A stretch of 64,000 nucleotides of DNA from Kangiella sp. TOML190. Lineage in GTDB: Bacteria > Pseudomonadota > Gammaproteobacteria > Enterobacterales > Kangiellaceae. The notes beneath the pieces were generated by a model. That model had not been told where the DNA came from and made no database searches. It worked only from the letters and a program-made list of their open reading frames with translations. Shown one piece after another: positions 1 through 8,973 of the stretch. A program made the position numbers and the translations under genes. Within the stretch, counting starts at the first letter, position 1. The number at the start of each line of letters is the position of its first letter. Location: positions 1,488,001 to 1,552,000 of the forward strand of contig NZ_BQYL01000001.1 in NCBI RefSeq assembly GCF_023706045.1. Reading direction: 5' to 3'.

Positions 1-23
1 TGATCGATGTCGAAGGTTAGCCG

Positions 24-1979
24 TTAACCTTTATCAAAGTATTCAATGATATTATCTCGGCGCTTTAAGATGGAATTAATCTGTTGGCTTTGTAAGTAGT
101 CCCCGAGAGCTTTATTTAACTCTTCCCGATTAAGAGCTTGTAAGGCCTTTTGGAAAGAAAATGATATTTTGGTTGGGGGTTTGAAGCGTTCATTTTGAAA
201 TAGTGCATTTTTTACTCTGAATGCGCGGGTGTGATCGATCAGCCATAGTTGAGCGTTCTTTTCTGTATACAGTTCATTGCCCGTATTTCTGTCCTCGTTA
301 TGAATGAGCCAATCAAAAATTTGCATAATATCGCGACTCGACTTTTGACTACAAAAACCACTCAGTTTTCGTTTTTCTTGAATCAATTCGCTTTTGCTAA
401 CAGAATCTTCAATCCAGTATTGTAAAATCCCTTTCATATTCTTGTAACGGTACTCCATTGTGAAAGGGACCATATTGAGCCCGAGCAAACGATCCAATTT
501 GTAGGCGGCAATATCGTAGACAAATCGATCAGCATAATTTCCTATTCGTTTCCAGCGTTTGTCTTCGAGCTTTGGATCGGTATCAAGGTATTTAAAAATG
601 GCGCGTCGCTGCTTGCCGTCAAGCTCGAAAGTTAGGCGCAAGGGCCGAGTATAAAAATCACCGAGCGTCTTCTCTTCTACAACTTTTGCTTTTTGGTAGA
701 AAGGCGCCAATTGAGCATCGCCAAGATCGTTGGCATAGAGTGGTTTTCGAACCGGATCTGGGGTTGGTTGAGTGTTAGCGCTATCATGCAGATTTAACAC
801 TTTTAAGCCGGCAGTATCAATCTGAACCAAGCTTGGGTGGCCTTTGTAATGACTTTGCAGCATACCAGTATCAAGCATGATGACCTTGCCATCAAAGCGT
901 GAACGAACTAGGCGGCTTTTATCGGGAGTATGCCCTAGAAAAATTTGATTAGCATTGAAGTAGTTTAAAGCATGATCAACGGTTAACTCCTCGGAAAATT
1001 CATGGCAATACATATTACCGCGATACCAAGTTGGCCCGAAACTATCGAAAATAAGGGAGTCAGATAGCGTTATAAACTCCCGAGCTTTTTTTCTAATCGA
1101 GCGTTTATTGAGGGCTCGACTTCTAATTTTGCCGTCAATCAGCGACTGGGCGACATCGTGTCTATCGAGTTTGTTAAAATAATACTTAAATAGCCCAGCT
1201 TCGGTTAGTTCTCTCCATAGCGTTGCATATTGAGTCAACTCATCGCGAAATTGTTGATTAAGCTGTTGCTCGCTTAGGCCAGTAGCTAATAGCTTTGGTG
1301 AAAAGCCGCCATGAGCGAATAGTTTGTTTTGTTGGCTCAAGATAAAGTCCTTACTCAATAGCCAACGACCATAGTGTCCATCCGGGGAATAGGCTTGGAC
1401 TAAACCAAAATAACCCAATGGGTAAAGATTGGTAAACTTTGCTTTACTCTCAGCATTGTCTTTTAGCGATGAGTAATCCAAAAAATCCTGATAAACCGAT
1501 TGGCGTTTTTCGGCAAGCTCTATATCGGCAAAAGAGGCATATTCAGCATCCGAGACGTAGCGCAGATCACCGCGAATATTCATGACTTCATGATTACCCA
1601 ATACCATATAAAAAGCCCCGCCAGCTTTTTCTGCTTGCACTTCCAGTTGCATAAAAAAGTCGAGAATTTTCCTAGAGTCAGGGCCGCGGTCGAGCAGATC
1701 GCCTAAGCTGACGAAAATGCGATCGCCAGCTATCCAGTTGAGCTTTTCATCGATGATTTTGCCTGCTTGTAGCAGAGTTATCATGGTTTGGTAGTCACCA
1801 TGGACATCTGCCATTACCGTCATCGGCTTAGCGCTTGCGGGTAATGCAGTCATAGCATTGATGGTAGTGGATAGCTGTGCTTTCTGAGCAGAGCGCTCAG
1901 CGGCTACAAGCGTCGCGGTGGCTAGGTTGCTAATTTGCAGAAAGACTGCTAACAAAGTGGACGATAGATAGACCTTCAT
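24..1979 (-). CDS. Periplasmic Shewanella-like PPP phosphatase fused to a PI3/4-kinase-like domain
   Basis: Seen: a 651-residue protein with a signal peptide (residues 1 to about 25). The N-terminal half carries the PPP metallophosphatase set ADVHGD (about 57-62), GDLLDRGPDS (93-102), LGNHEVMN (127-134) followed by GDLRYV, then FAHGG and FLGHT; NHEVMN..GDLRYV is characteristic of bacterial Shelph phosphatases. The last ~190 residues look like an atypical kinase of the bacterial PI3/4-kinase-like type: a candidate ATP-binding Lys in AIFKYLD, an AAYKLDRLLGLNMVPFT helix/strand, the catalytic-loop-like HNEDRNTGN (Asp about 563) and the metal-binding-like LIDHTRAF (Asp about 582). I chose ATG at 1979, which has GGAG eight bases upstream, over an in-frame TTG at 1997. 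Divergent from clpX. Substrates are unknown. Inference: opposing phosphatase and kinase activities may sit in one secreted chain. The phosphatase call is firm; the kinase call is moderate. Confidence 0.75.
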   Translation of the reverse strand: MKVYLSSTLLAVFLQISNLATATLVAAERSAQKAQLSTTINAMTALPASAKPMTVMADVHGDYQTMITLLQAGKIIDEKLNWIAGDRIFVSLGDLLDRGPDSRKILDFFMQLEVQAEKAGGAFYMVLGNHEVMNIRGDLRYVSDAEYASFADIELAEKRQSVYQDFLDYSSLKDNAESKAKFTNLYPLGYFGLVQAYSPDGHYGRWLLSKDFILSQQNKLFAHGGFSPKLLATGLSEQQLNQQFRDELTQYATLWRELTEAGLFKYYFNKLDRHDVAQSLIDGKIRSRALNKRSIRKKAREFITLSDSLIFDSFGPTWYRGNMYCHEFSEELTVDHALNYFNANQIFLGHTPDKSRLVRSRFDGKVIMLDTGMLQSHYKGHPSLVQIDTAGLKVLNLHDSANTQPTPDPVRKPLYANDLGDAQLAPFYQKAKVVEEKTLGDFYTRPLRLTFELDGKQRRAIFKYLDTDPKLEDKRWKRIGNYADRFVYDIAAYKLDRLLGLNMVPFTMEYRYKNMKGILQYWIEDSVSKSELIQEKRKLSGFCSQKSSRDIMQIFDWLIHNEDRNTGNELYTEKNAQLWLIDHTRAFRVKNALFQNERFKPPTKISFSFQKALQALNREELNKALGDYLQSQQINSILKRRDNIIEYFDKG

Positions 1980-2222
1980 GTCAATGACTCCAAGCAATGA
2001 TAACCCTTTTTAAATTAGCACAAGCAGCGCGAAAAAAGCCAGAAATTGGCACTTATTTACAAAAGCTATAAATTTGGTAACAAAACGTCATTTTTCTTTT
2101 GTTAAGTCAGTTAATTTGATAATGTTAGCCTAAAGTAGACAAATCGCATTGAATTATGCTGAATTAACCCAATTGATGGGGTTTGGCGGCAAAATTTGAT
2201 TGAATCCCCAGCAGAGGAATAA

Positions 2223-3488
2223 ATGAGCGAAACCACTGATAATAAAACACTCTATTGCTCTTTTTGTGGCAAAAGTCAGCATGAAGTCAAAAAGCTGATC
2301 GCAGGCCCACGTGTCTTTATTTGCAACGAATGTGTTGATCTTTGTAATGACATCATTATCGAAGAAGTCAAAGATATTGCCGAAGGCGGCAGTTCGCGGG
2401 ATTTACCAACGCCACAAGAAATTAGCGCTTTTTTAGAAGAGTATGTTATCGGTCAAGATCGAGCGAAAAAAGTATTATCGGTAGCGGTTTATAACCACTA
2501 TAAACGTCTCGAAAATGAGCCCCAGTCTTCTGAAAATCAGGACGTAGAATTAGGCAAAAGTAATATTTTATTAATTGGCCCTACGGGTTCCGGTAAAACC
2601 TTATTGGCAGAAACTCTAGCTCGTATGCTTGAAGTGCCTTTTACCATGGCCGATGCAACCACTTTAACCGAAGCCGGTTATGTAGGCGAAGATGTTGAGA
2701 ATATCATCCAAAAATTATTACAAAAGTGTGATTATGACGTAGAAAAAGCTGAGCGGGGTATCGTTTACATTGATGAAATTGATAAGATTTCGCGTAAGTC
2801 CGACAACCCTTCGATCACTCGCGACGTTTCAGGTGAAGGGGTGCAGCAAGCCTTATTAAAACTGATTGAAGGCACGGTCGCCTCAGTTCCGCCTCAAGGT
2901 GGCCGGAAACATCCACAGCAAGAATTTTTGCAGGTCAATACTGGTAACATTCTGTTCGTTTGTGGTGGTGCTTTTGCTGGAATTGAAAAAATCATTCAAG
3001 AGCGTACCGAAAAAGGTGGTATTGGCTTTGGCGCTGATGTCAAAGAAACGCACGATGGTAAAGCGATTGGCGAAATGCTAAAAAATATCGAACCTGATGA
3101 CCTAGTGAAATTTGGTCTTATTCCTGAATTTATTGGCCGCTTGCCGATTGTGGCGACCTTGCAAGAGTTGGACGAAGAGGCTTTGGTGCGAATTTTAACC
3201 GAGCCGAAAAATGCACTGACCAAGCAATACAATAAGCTTCTGATGTTGGAAAATGTTGAGCTTGAGTTCCGCAAAGATGCTTTGCAGGCGATTGCCAAGA
3301 AAGCGATGCAACGTCGTACTGGCGCGCGTGGTTTGCGATCGATCCTTGAAGAAATTTTATTAGACACCATGTATGAGTTACCTTCGTTAGAGAACGTCAG
3401 CAAGGTGTGCATTGATGCTGCAGTGGTGAAAGGCGAGGCCGAACCGCTTTTGATCTACGATTCACAAGCGAAAGCCGTATCCGAGTAG
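2223..3488 (+). CDS. clpX: ATP-dependent Clp protease ATP-binding subunit ClpX
   Basis: AAA+ unfoldase that recognises tagged substrates and threads them into ClpP in the cytoplasm. Seen: N-terminal zinc-binding domain with C12, C15, C34 and C37; Walker A GPTGSGKT; Walker [10 protein letters not shown]; sensor and pore region with GGAFAGIE; arginine-rich C-terminal motif RTGARGLRS. At 421 residues it has the usual family length. AGAGGAA lies just upstream of ATG 2223. The usual upstream partners tig and clpP are not present; a divergent phosphatase-kinase gene sits there instead, so clpX must have its own promoter in the 243-base gap. A rho-independent terminator separates it from lon. Confidence 0.98.
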   Translation: MSETTDNKTLYCSFCGKSQHEVKKLIAGPRVFICNECVDLCNDIIIEEVKDIAEGGSSRDLPTPQEISAFLEEYVIGQDRAKKVLSVAVYNHYKRLENEPQSSENQDVELGKSNILLIGPTGSGKTLLAETLARMLEVPFTMADATTLTEAGYVGEDVENIIQKLLQKCDYDVEKAERGIVYIDEIDKISRKSDNPSITRDVSGEGVQQALLKLIEGTVASVPPQGGRKHPQQEFLQVNTGNILFVCGGAFAGIEKIIQERTEKGGIGFGADVKETHDGKAIGEMLKNIEPDDLVKFGLIPEFIGRLPIVATLQELDEEALVRILTEPKNALTKQYNKLLMLENVELEFRKDALQAIAKKAMQRRTGARGLRSILEEILLDTMYELPSLENVSKVCIDAAVVKGEAEPLLIYDSQAKAVSE

Positions 3489-3507
3489 CACTAAACACCA
3501 TCAATCA

Positions 3508-3534
3508 GGGCTCTTTCTGAGCCCCACTTTTTTT
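3508..3534 (+). terminator. Rho-independent terminator after clpX
   Basis: GGGCTC / GAGCCC stem with a TTTCT loop, followed by a 7-T run. It sits 20 bases after the clpX stop and uncouples clpX from lon. Confidence 0.85.
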
Positions 3535-3550
3535 GCTCAGATTGCTGTTT

Positions 3551-3570
3551 GACTCAAGCTATTTTGAGTC
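3551..3570. repeat. Short inverted repeat upstream of lon
   Basis: Perfect 7-bp arms GACTCAA and TTGAGTC around a 6-base GCTATT loop, about 100 bases before the lon start. There is no T run, so it is not a terminator. It does not match CIRCE or a sigma-32 promoter. It could be an operator or a 5'-leader hairpin; this is only an observation. Confidence 0.4.
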
Positions 3571-3670
3571 GCGGCGAGCGTTCGACGACTGACAATGCAA
3601 TAACTAAGCTTAACAATAAGCTAGATTCACATAACCAAAGGCTCTATAAGCCTCTATTAGGATAAGCTCG

Positions 3671-6094
3671 ATGCAGACCGAAGATAAAACACAAGCAATT
3701 GCCTCCAAACAACTTCCTTTATTGCCATTACGTGATGTGGTGGTTTTTCCACACATGGTGATCCCTTTGTTTGTTGGTCGCGAGAAGTCGATTTTGGCGC
3801 TCGAAGAAGCCACCAATGGCGATAAGCAGGTGATGTTGGTGGCGCAAAAAGAAGCTTCCGACGATATGCCAGAGCCGGATCAAATCTACGACTATGGTTG
3901 CGTGGCGACTATTTTACAGATGCTCAAGCTACCCGATGGCAACGTTAAAGTATTGGTGGAAGGGGTACAAAGAGCCAAGGTGGTGCAATACACCGAAACT
4001 GAGCCTATGTATGTGGCCGAGGTGGAAACGGTGCCGAGTGTTTCACTGAACCCTTCTGAAGAAGATGGCTTGTCACGAGCTGCTTTATCGAATTTCGATA
4101 AGTATGTGAAACTTAACAAAAAAGTCCCTAGCGAAATCTTAACATCTTTGTCTGGGATTGATGATCCGAGTCGTTTGGCCGATAGCATTGCAGCTCATAT
4201 GGCGCTGAATATTCAGGATAAGCAACAGATTCTGGAAATGGATAATACTTCCGAGCGCTTGGAGCATTTGATGAGCAAGATGGAAGGCGAAATGGAGTTG
4301 TTGCAGGTTGAAAAGCGCATTCGTAGTCGCGTTAAAAATCAAATGGAGAAAAATCAGCGCGAATATTATTTGAACGAGCAGATTAAAGCTATCCAAAAAG
4401 AATTAGGCGAAGGCGAAGAAACTGCTTCCGAGCATGAAGAGCTAGCCAATAAAATTGCTGACTCAGGAATGACCAAAGAAGCAAAAGAAAAAGCTGAAGC
4501 TGAGTTGAAAAAGTTAAAAATGATGTCACCGATGTCGGCAGAAGCGACTGTGGTGCGTGGTTATATTGATTGGTTGCTGGGCGTACCTTGGAAGAAACGT
4601 TCAAAAGTTAAACATGACTTATCAGCAGCAGAAGAAACGTTAAACGCTGACCATTATGGTTTGGAAAAAGTCAAAGAGCGGATTCTAGAGTATTTGGCGG
4701 TACAACAACGGGTGAAAAAACTCAAAGGTCCGGTTTTGTGTTTAGTCGGGCCGCCGGGCGTCGGTAAAACTTCGTTAGGCCAGTCCATTGCTAAAGCCAC
4801 TGGTCGCAAATATGTGCGAATGGCCTTGGGTGGGGTGCGTGATGAGGCAGAGATTCGCGGTCACCGTAGAACCTACATTGGTGCTATGCCTGGTAAGTTG
4901 ATGCAGAAAATGAGCAAAGCGACGGTTAAAAACCCACTCTTTTTGCTTGATGAAATCGACAAGATGGCGATGGATATGCGTGGCGATCCTTCTTCGGCCT
5001 TGCTCGAAGTGTTGGATCCGGAGCAAAACCATACCTTTAATGACCATTATCTCGAAGTGGATTATGATTTGTCGGAAGTGATGTTTATCGCTACATCCAA
5101 TTCGATGAATATTCCGGCGCCACTGCTCGATCGAATGGAAGTGATTCGTATCCCAGGTTACACCGAAGATGAAAAAGTGGAGATTGCAACCCGTTATTTG
5201 CTACCGAAGCAAATGAAAAATGCGGGTTTGCGAGATGATGAGTTACAGCTATCGGAATCTGGTATTCGCAGTATTATCCGCTTTTACACACGTGAATCCG
5301 GTGTGCGTAATTTAGAGCGAGAAATTGCTAAAATTTGTCGTAAGACGGTTAAGCAGCAGCTATTGGCTAAAAAGGAAAAGAAAACCATTAAGGTTCATAA
5401 AGGCAATATCGACAAGTACCTCGGAGTACAGCGCTTCGATTATGGCCGTGCTGGCGAGAGCAATCAGATTGGTCAAGTCACCGGTTTGGCTTGGACCTCG
5501 GTTGGTGGTGAATTATTGACCATAGAGTCGGTGGTGGTCGATGGTAAGGGCAAAACCAGCTTTACCGGACAGCTCGGTGATGTGATGAAAGAGTCGATCC
5601 AAGCGGCCATGACGGTGGTTAGAAGTCGTTGTTTGGCGCTGGGGATTGAACCTGAGTTCCATGAGAAAAAAGATATCCATGTGCACGTTCCAGAAGGCGC
5701 TACGCCAAAAGATGGCCCTAGTGCTGGTATTGGTATGTGTACTGCCTTGATTTCTAGTTTAACTGAGATCCCGGTGAGGAAAGATGTGGCTATGACTGGT
5801 GAGATCACTTTGCGAGGCGAGGTCTTACCAATTGGCGGCTTGAAAGAAAAATTGCTTGCCGCACACCGCGGTGGCATTAAAACCGTCATGATCCCTAAGG
5901 ATAATGAGCGTGATTTAGCTGACATACCTGCTAATATTAAGAAGGATCTGGAGATAAACTGCGTGAAGTGGATCGACGAAGTGATTGATATTGCATTAGA
6001 ACGTCCACCAGAGCCGCTAAAACCGTCCAGTTCTGGCAAGAGCAAAGGATCCGGCAAGAAGGGAACATCGAAAGCCGATATTCATCCTCATTAA
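3671..6094 (+). CDS. lon: ATP-dependent protease La (Lon)
   Basis: Homohexameric cytoplasmic AAA+ serine protease that degrades misfolded and regulatory proteins. Seen: N-terminal LON substrate-binding domain (about 14-205), central coiled region, Walker [10 protein letters not shown], Walker [10 protein letters not shown], and a C-terminal protease domain with the catalytic Ser684 in DGPSAG and Lys727 in GGLKEK. At 807 residues it is slightly longer than E. coli Lon because of a Ser/Gly/Lys-rich tail. AGGAT lies upstream of ATG 3671. It sits in the conserved clpX-lon-hupB order. I did not find a convincing heat-shock promoter in the 180-base gap. Confidence 0.98.
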   Translation: MQTEDKTQAIASKQLPLLPLRDVVVFPHMVIPLFVGREKSILALEEATNGDKQVMLVAQKEASDDMPEPDQIYDYGCVATILQMLKLPDGNVKVLVEGVQRAKVVQYTETEPMYVAEVETVPSVSLNPSEEDGLSRAALSNFDKYVKLNKKVPSEILTSLSGIDDPSRLADSIAAHMALNIQDKQQILEMDNTSERLEHLMSKMEGEMELLQVEKRIRSRVKNQMEKNQREYYLNEQIKAIQKELGEGEETASEHEELANKIADSGMTKEAKEKAEAELKKLKMMSPMSAEATVVRGYIDWLLGVPWKKRSKVKHDLSAAEETLNADHYGLEKVKERILEYLAVQQRVKKLKGPVLCLVGPPGVGKTSLGQSIAKATGRKYVRMALGGVRDEAEIRGHRRTYIGAMPGKLMQKMSKATVKNPLFLLDEIDKMAMDMRGDPSSALLEVLDPEQNHTFNDHYLEVDYDLSEVMFIATSNSMNIPAPLLDRMEVIRIPGYTEDEKVEIATRYLLPKQMKNAGLRDDELQLSESGIRSIIRFYTRESGVRNLEREIAKICRKTVKQQLLAKKEKKTIKVHKGNIDKYLGVQRFDYGRAGESNQIGQVTGLAWTSVGGELLTIESVVVDGKGKTSFTGQLGDVMKESIQAAMTVVRSRCLALGIEPEFHEKKDIHVHVPEGATPKDGPSAGIGMCTALISSLTEIPVRKDVAMTGEITLRGEVLPIGGLKEKLLAAHRGGIKTVMIPKDNERDLADIPANIKKDLEINCVKWIDEVIDIALERPPEPLKPSSSGKSKGSGKKGTSKADIHPH

Positions 6095-6107
6095 GTGTTT
6101 GAAATTT

Positions 6108-6145
6108 GCGCAAAGGCCCTGTATTTAAGGGTTTTTGCGCTTTTT
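6108..6145 (+). terminator. Rho-independent terminator after lon
   Basis: GCGCAAA...TTTGCGC stem with an inner GGCCCT/AGGGT pairing, followed by TTTTT. It starts 14 bases after the lon stop and precedes the hupB promoter. Confidence 0.8.
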
Positions 6146-6158
6146 GGCCGGAATTTTC

Positions 6159-6188
6159 TTGACACCTTTAAGCGCTAGTTGTTATAAC
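6159..6188 (+). promoter_or_regulatory. Sigma-70 promoter of hupB
   Basis: A perfect -35 TTGACA at 6159-6164, then 17-18 bases to TTATAA/TATAAC at 6182-6188. It lies between the lon terminator and hupB, leaving an untranslated leader of about 80 bases. It may also drive the tRNAs downstream. Confidence 0.75.
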
Positions 6189-6276
6189 AAACAACCTAAT
6201 TTGAAACCATAGTTACAGAAATGGTTTTTTACCCGTAACAGGATCCTAAATAACTCAAGAATTAAGGGGAAAGTGA

Positions 6277-6549
6277 GTGAATAAATCAGAATTAATCGAT
6301 GCAATTGCAGCAGGTTCAGACATTTCAAAAGCAGCTGCAGGTCGTGCATTAGACTCAATGATCGGTGCCATCACAGAATCATTACAAAAAGGCGAATCAG
6401 TCTCATTAGTTGGTTTTGGTACTTTTTCAGTAAAAGAGCGTGCTGCACGTACTGGCCGCAACCCTCAAACTGGCGAAACTATCCAAATTAAGGCCGCAAA
6501 AGTTCCTGGATTTAAAGCTGGTAAAGCGCTTAAAGACGCGGTAAACTAG
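6277..6549 (+). CDS. hupB: DNA-binding protein HU-beta
   Basis: Nucleoid-associated dimer that bends and compacts DNA. Seen: 90 residues, the full HU length, starting [11 protein letters not shown], with the beta-arm signature [20 protein letters not shown] and the C-terminal [11 protein letters not shown]. The start is GTG at 6277, preceded by AAGGGGA; no ATG is available nearby. It has its own strong promoter after the lon terminator. The tRNA-Val gene starts only 13 bases after the stop without an intervening terminator, so read-through from hupB into the tRNAs is likely. Confidence 0.97.
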   Translation: MNKSELIDAIAAGSDISKAAAGRALDSMIGAITESLQKGESVSLVGFGTFSVKERAARTGRNPQTGETIQIKAAKVPGFKAGKALKDAVN

Positions 6550-6562
6550 CCGCCGTTTTTCT

Positions 6563-6638
6563 GGGTGGTTAGCTCAGTTGGGAGAGCATCGCCCTTACAA
6601 GGCGAGGGTCACTGGTTCGAGCCCAGTACCACCCACCA
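6563..6638 (+). tRNA. tRNA-Val (anticodon TAC)
   Basis: 76 nt with CCA encoded. Acceptor GGGTGGT/ACCACCC; D-loop with AGCTCAGTTGGGAGAGC; anticodon stem TCGCC/GGCGA around loop CTTACAA, giving TAC; T-arm with GGTTCGAGCC. It reads GTA and related Val codons. Confidence 0.97.
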
Positions 6639-6684
6639 AAATTCTTTAACTATCGACTTTAGGGTTTGCATAGGGCAAAGAATT

Positions 6685-6722
6685 AGTCTTTTAAGTGACC
6701 CTGAACTTAAGCTTAAAAGACT
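6685..6722. repeat. Inverted repeat in the tRNA-Val/tRNA-Asp spacer
   Basis: Perfect 11-bp arms, AGTCTTTTAAG and CTTAAAAGACT, around a 16-base loop. It ends five bases before mature tRNA-Asp begins. There is no T run, so a processing signal in the joint tRNA transcript is more likely than a terminator. Confidence 0.7.
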
Positions 6723-6727
6723 GTGTT

Positions 6728-6804
6728 GGAGCGGTAGTTCAGCTGGTTAGAATACCGGCCTGTCACGCCGGGGGTCGCGGGTTCGAGTCCCGTCCGCTCC
6801 GCCA
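6728..6804 (+). tRNA. tRNA-Asp (anticodon GTC)
   Basis: 77 nt with CCA encoded. Acceptor GGAGCGG/CCGCTCC; anticodon stem CCGGC/GCCGG around loop CTGTCAC, giving GTC; T-arm GGGTTCGAGTCCC. It lies 89 bases after tRNA-Val in the same direction and is followed by a terminator. Confidence 0.97.
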
Positions 6805-6812
6805 TTATTTTT

Positions 6813-6840
6813 AAACGCGCCCTTTGGCGCGTTTTTCTTT
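6813..6840 (+). terminator. Rho-independent terminator after tRNA-Asp
   Basis: AAACGCGCC/GGCGCGTTT stem with a CTTT loop and a T-rich tail. It closes the hupB/tRNA unit. Confidence 0.85.
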
Positions 6841-7036
6841 ACGATTGCTGTAAAGTCACATAGCTTTGTTAATAATTTTAACAAGCCTAGTCATTTACTA
6901 AAGTAAACTCCATAGGCTTTTTATAAAATCATTGCCGCGCTCTTTGACTTTTCGCCAAGCGTAAAGCTCAGTAGAAGTTTGTAGTAAGATATTATCTTGC
7001 GATTATTATTCGAATAAATTTAGTAGGTACTTAGCT

Positions 7037-8923
7037 ATGATGCTAGAAAGAATACAAGAAAAGATGCAAGGACCTATAATGAAGGTGATTTTGTTCATCA
7101 TCATTATTTTCTTTGTGTTTGCAGGTTACTTTAGTGCGAACCTTTTCACCAATGACGGCGGCACGGTGGCCGAAGTGGATGGGATCACTATCAGCAATGC
7201 CGAAATCGATGAAGTGATCGCCCGACAGCGTCGAGCAAATGCTAACTTCGATCAGCAATATCCTACCGAAGCCAGTAAAGCGGCTTTACGTCTTCAGATC
7301 CGTGAGCAGCTGATCAATGATCGAGTTGTCACCAGTAGTATCGCACAAACAGGCCTGACGGCCTCCAAATCGCAAATTACTACTGAAGTGCGTAAGGTTC
7401 CTCAATTTCAAGTAAATGGGGTGTATGACCCAGAGATGGCGAAAACCATCTTAGCGCAAAATAATGTACCTTATTCTGAGTTCGAGAACCGTATCAGGGC
7501 GCAAATTACTCGCGATCAATTCAATAAGAGTGTCTCTGATTCAGGCTTTACTTTGGATCAAGAGATTGAAACTTTCTACCGTATTCAAGAGCAAACTCGT
7601 GATGCCAAACTAGTCAAAATTCCTCAAGCAAAATTCGCTGAAGGGATTAGTCTTGAAGAAGCGGAAATCCAAACCTATTACGAGCAAAATGCTGCTGAGT
7701 TCGCCCAAGCTGAAAAAGTTAAAATCGATTACATCTTAGTTTCCAAAGATCAGCTAGCGAGCCAAATTAAAGCAGCTATCAGCGATGAGCAGATAGCAGA
7801 ATTTTATCAACAAAATAAAAACCAATATATCGCTCCCGATAAAATTCAAGTAGCGCATATTCTGATCACTAACGACGAAGATAATGCCGAGCAAAAAGCA
7901 ACAGATTTACTAACCCAAATTACCAATGGAGCCGACTTTGCTGAGCTGGCTAAAGAGCATTCAGCGGATACTTTTAGCGCGCAAAATGGTGGCGTGTTAG
8001 ATACAACCGATGCCGCCGAAGGTAATAGTGGTTGGGTTCCTGAGTTTGAAGCGGCTGCTTTAGCTTTAACTCAAGCGGGCGAATTATCCGAAGTGGTTAA
8101 AACTGACTTTGGTTACCATATTATTAAATTGGTTGAGCGTAGCGCGGGAGATGTGCAAGAGTTAGTCGCCGTAAGCGATACCATTAAAGATCGTCTGGCT
8201 AATGAGCAAGCGGAAAGCGAATTCTTTAGCAAGCAAGCGACCTTAAACGATGCGATTTTTAGTACCGAAACTATCGCCGAGCTGGCTAAAACCGCTGGTT
8301 TGACTTTGGCCAGTTCCGGTTGGTTTGAACAAGGACAAGCACCTGTAGATTTAAATCATCCAGCTTTGTTAGAGCAAGCTTTCAGCAGCGCTAACATCCA
8401 ATCCAAAGAAATTAGTGATGAAATTAAGCTGAGTGATCAGTCAATAGCTTATATTGTGGTGACTGATTATCAAGCTGAAGGCACCAAGCCTTTAGCGGAG
8501 GTTAGCCAGCAGATCCGCGATCGCTTGACTCAAGCAAAAGCGGCAGAGGCTGCTAAAGAGTTTGCCGAGAAAGTGAAGCTTGAACTAGAGGCAGGCAAGG
8601 ATGTTGCCGAGCTATTAGCGACTAAAGAATTGACTTGGATAGAAAGTAGCGGTTTTGCTTCCAGAGACGCGGCGCTAGATCCGGCGTTATTGCAAGCTTT
8701 GTTTAAGCAAAAAGCGCCAGTTGATGCGCCAACTATTGCGGTTGACGAATTAACCACGGGTGATTATGCGCTTGTTGAGCTGCGTAAAGTTAACTATCCC
8801 GATTTGTCTAAGTTAGATGAAGCGAAAAAGAATCAGTACAAACTGCAGTTGGCCTATTTCAATTCTCAAGGCGATTTACAATCATTGCTAAAAGAGTTAC
8901 GAGAAAAAGCTGATATTAAATAG
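7037..8923 (+). CDS. ppiD: Periplasmic folding chaperone PpiD (SurA-type, parvulin domain)
   Basis: Inner-membrane-anchored periplasmic chaperone at the SecYEG exit that helps newly exported proteins fold. Seen: short cytoplasmic N-terminus, one transmembrane helix (about 14-34, Ile/Phe-rich), SurA-like N-domain, a parvulin domain at about 270-363 starting QVAHILI and ending DFGYHIIKL, then a long C-terminal chaperone region. 628 residues, close to E. coli PpiD (623). The start may be either of two adjacent ATGs (7037 or 7040). It follows hupB as in many gammaproteobacteria and is closed by a bidirectional terminator. Confidence 0.95.
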   Translation: MMLERIQEKMQGPIMKVILFIIIIFFVFAGYFSANLFTNDGGTVAEVDGITISNAEIDEVIARQRRANANFDQQYPTEASKAALRLQIREQLINDRVVTSSIAQTGLTASKSQITTEVRKVPQFQVNGVYDPEMAKTILAQNNVPYSEFENRIRAQITRDQFNKSVSDSGFTLDQEIETFYRIQEQTRDAKLVKIPQAKFAEGISLEEAEIQTYYEQNAAEFAQAEKVKIDYILVSKDQLASQIKAAISDEQIAEFYQQNKNQYIAPDKIQVAHILITNDEDNAEQKATDLLTQITNGADFAELAKEHSADTFSAQNGGVLDTTDAAEGNSGWVPEFEAAALALTQAGELSEVVKTDFGYHIIKLVERSAGDVQELVAVSDTIKDRLANEQAESEFFSKQATLNDAIFSTETIAELAKTAGLTLASSGWFEQGQAPVDLNHPALLEQAFSSANIQSKEISDEIKLSDQSIAYIVVTDYQAEGTKPLAEVSQQIRDRLTQAKAAEAAKEFAEKVKLELEAGKDVAELLATKELTWIESSGFASRDAALDPALLQALFKQKAPVDAPTIAVDELTTGDYALVELRKVNYPDLSKLDEAKKNQYKLQLAYFNSQGDLQSLLKELREKADIK

Positions 8924-8944
8924 ATCCTTAGTTGGTGATTTAGT

Positions 8945-8973
8945 AAAAAGCCCTTGTCAATAAGGGCTTTTTT
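8945..8973. terminator. Bidirectional terminator between ppiD and sapF
   Basis: AAAAAGCCCTT/AAGGGCTTTTT stem with a 6-base loop, A-rich on one side and T-rich on the other, between convergent genes. The same AAGCCCTT/AAGGGCTT core recurs at 32403 and 51551. Confidence 0.9.

Noticed and set aside
2996-3412. 138-codon minus-strand frame inside clpX
   Set aside because: Antisense shadow of clpX without a ribosome site or recognisable domain.
3551-3570. CIRCE-like heat-shock operator before lon
   Set aside because: The dyad GACTCAA/TTGAGTC does not match CIRCE in sequence, arm length or spacing.
5473-6057. 194-codon minus-strand frame inside lon
   Set aside because: Antisense shadow of a highly conserved gene; Ser/Pro-rich translation with no family resemblance.
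6565-6750. 61-codon frame running through both tRNA genes
   Set aside because: It overlaps tRNA-Val and its spacer; the RNA genes explain the sequence.
6954-6990. TTGACT at 6954 with TAAGAT at 6985 as a ppiD promoter
   Set aside because: The spacing of 25 bases is too long for sigma-70 and no better -10 is in register.
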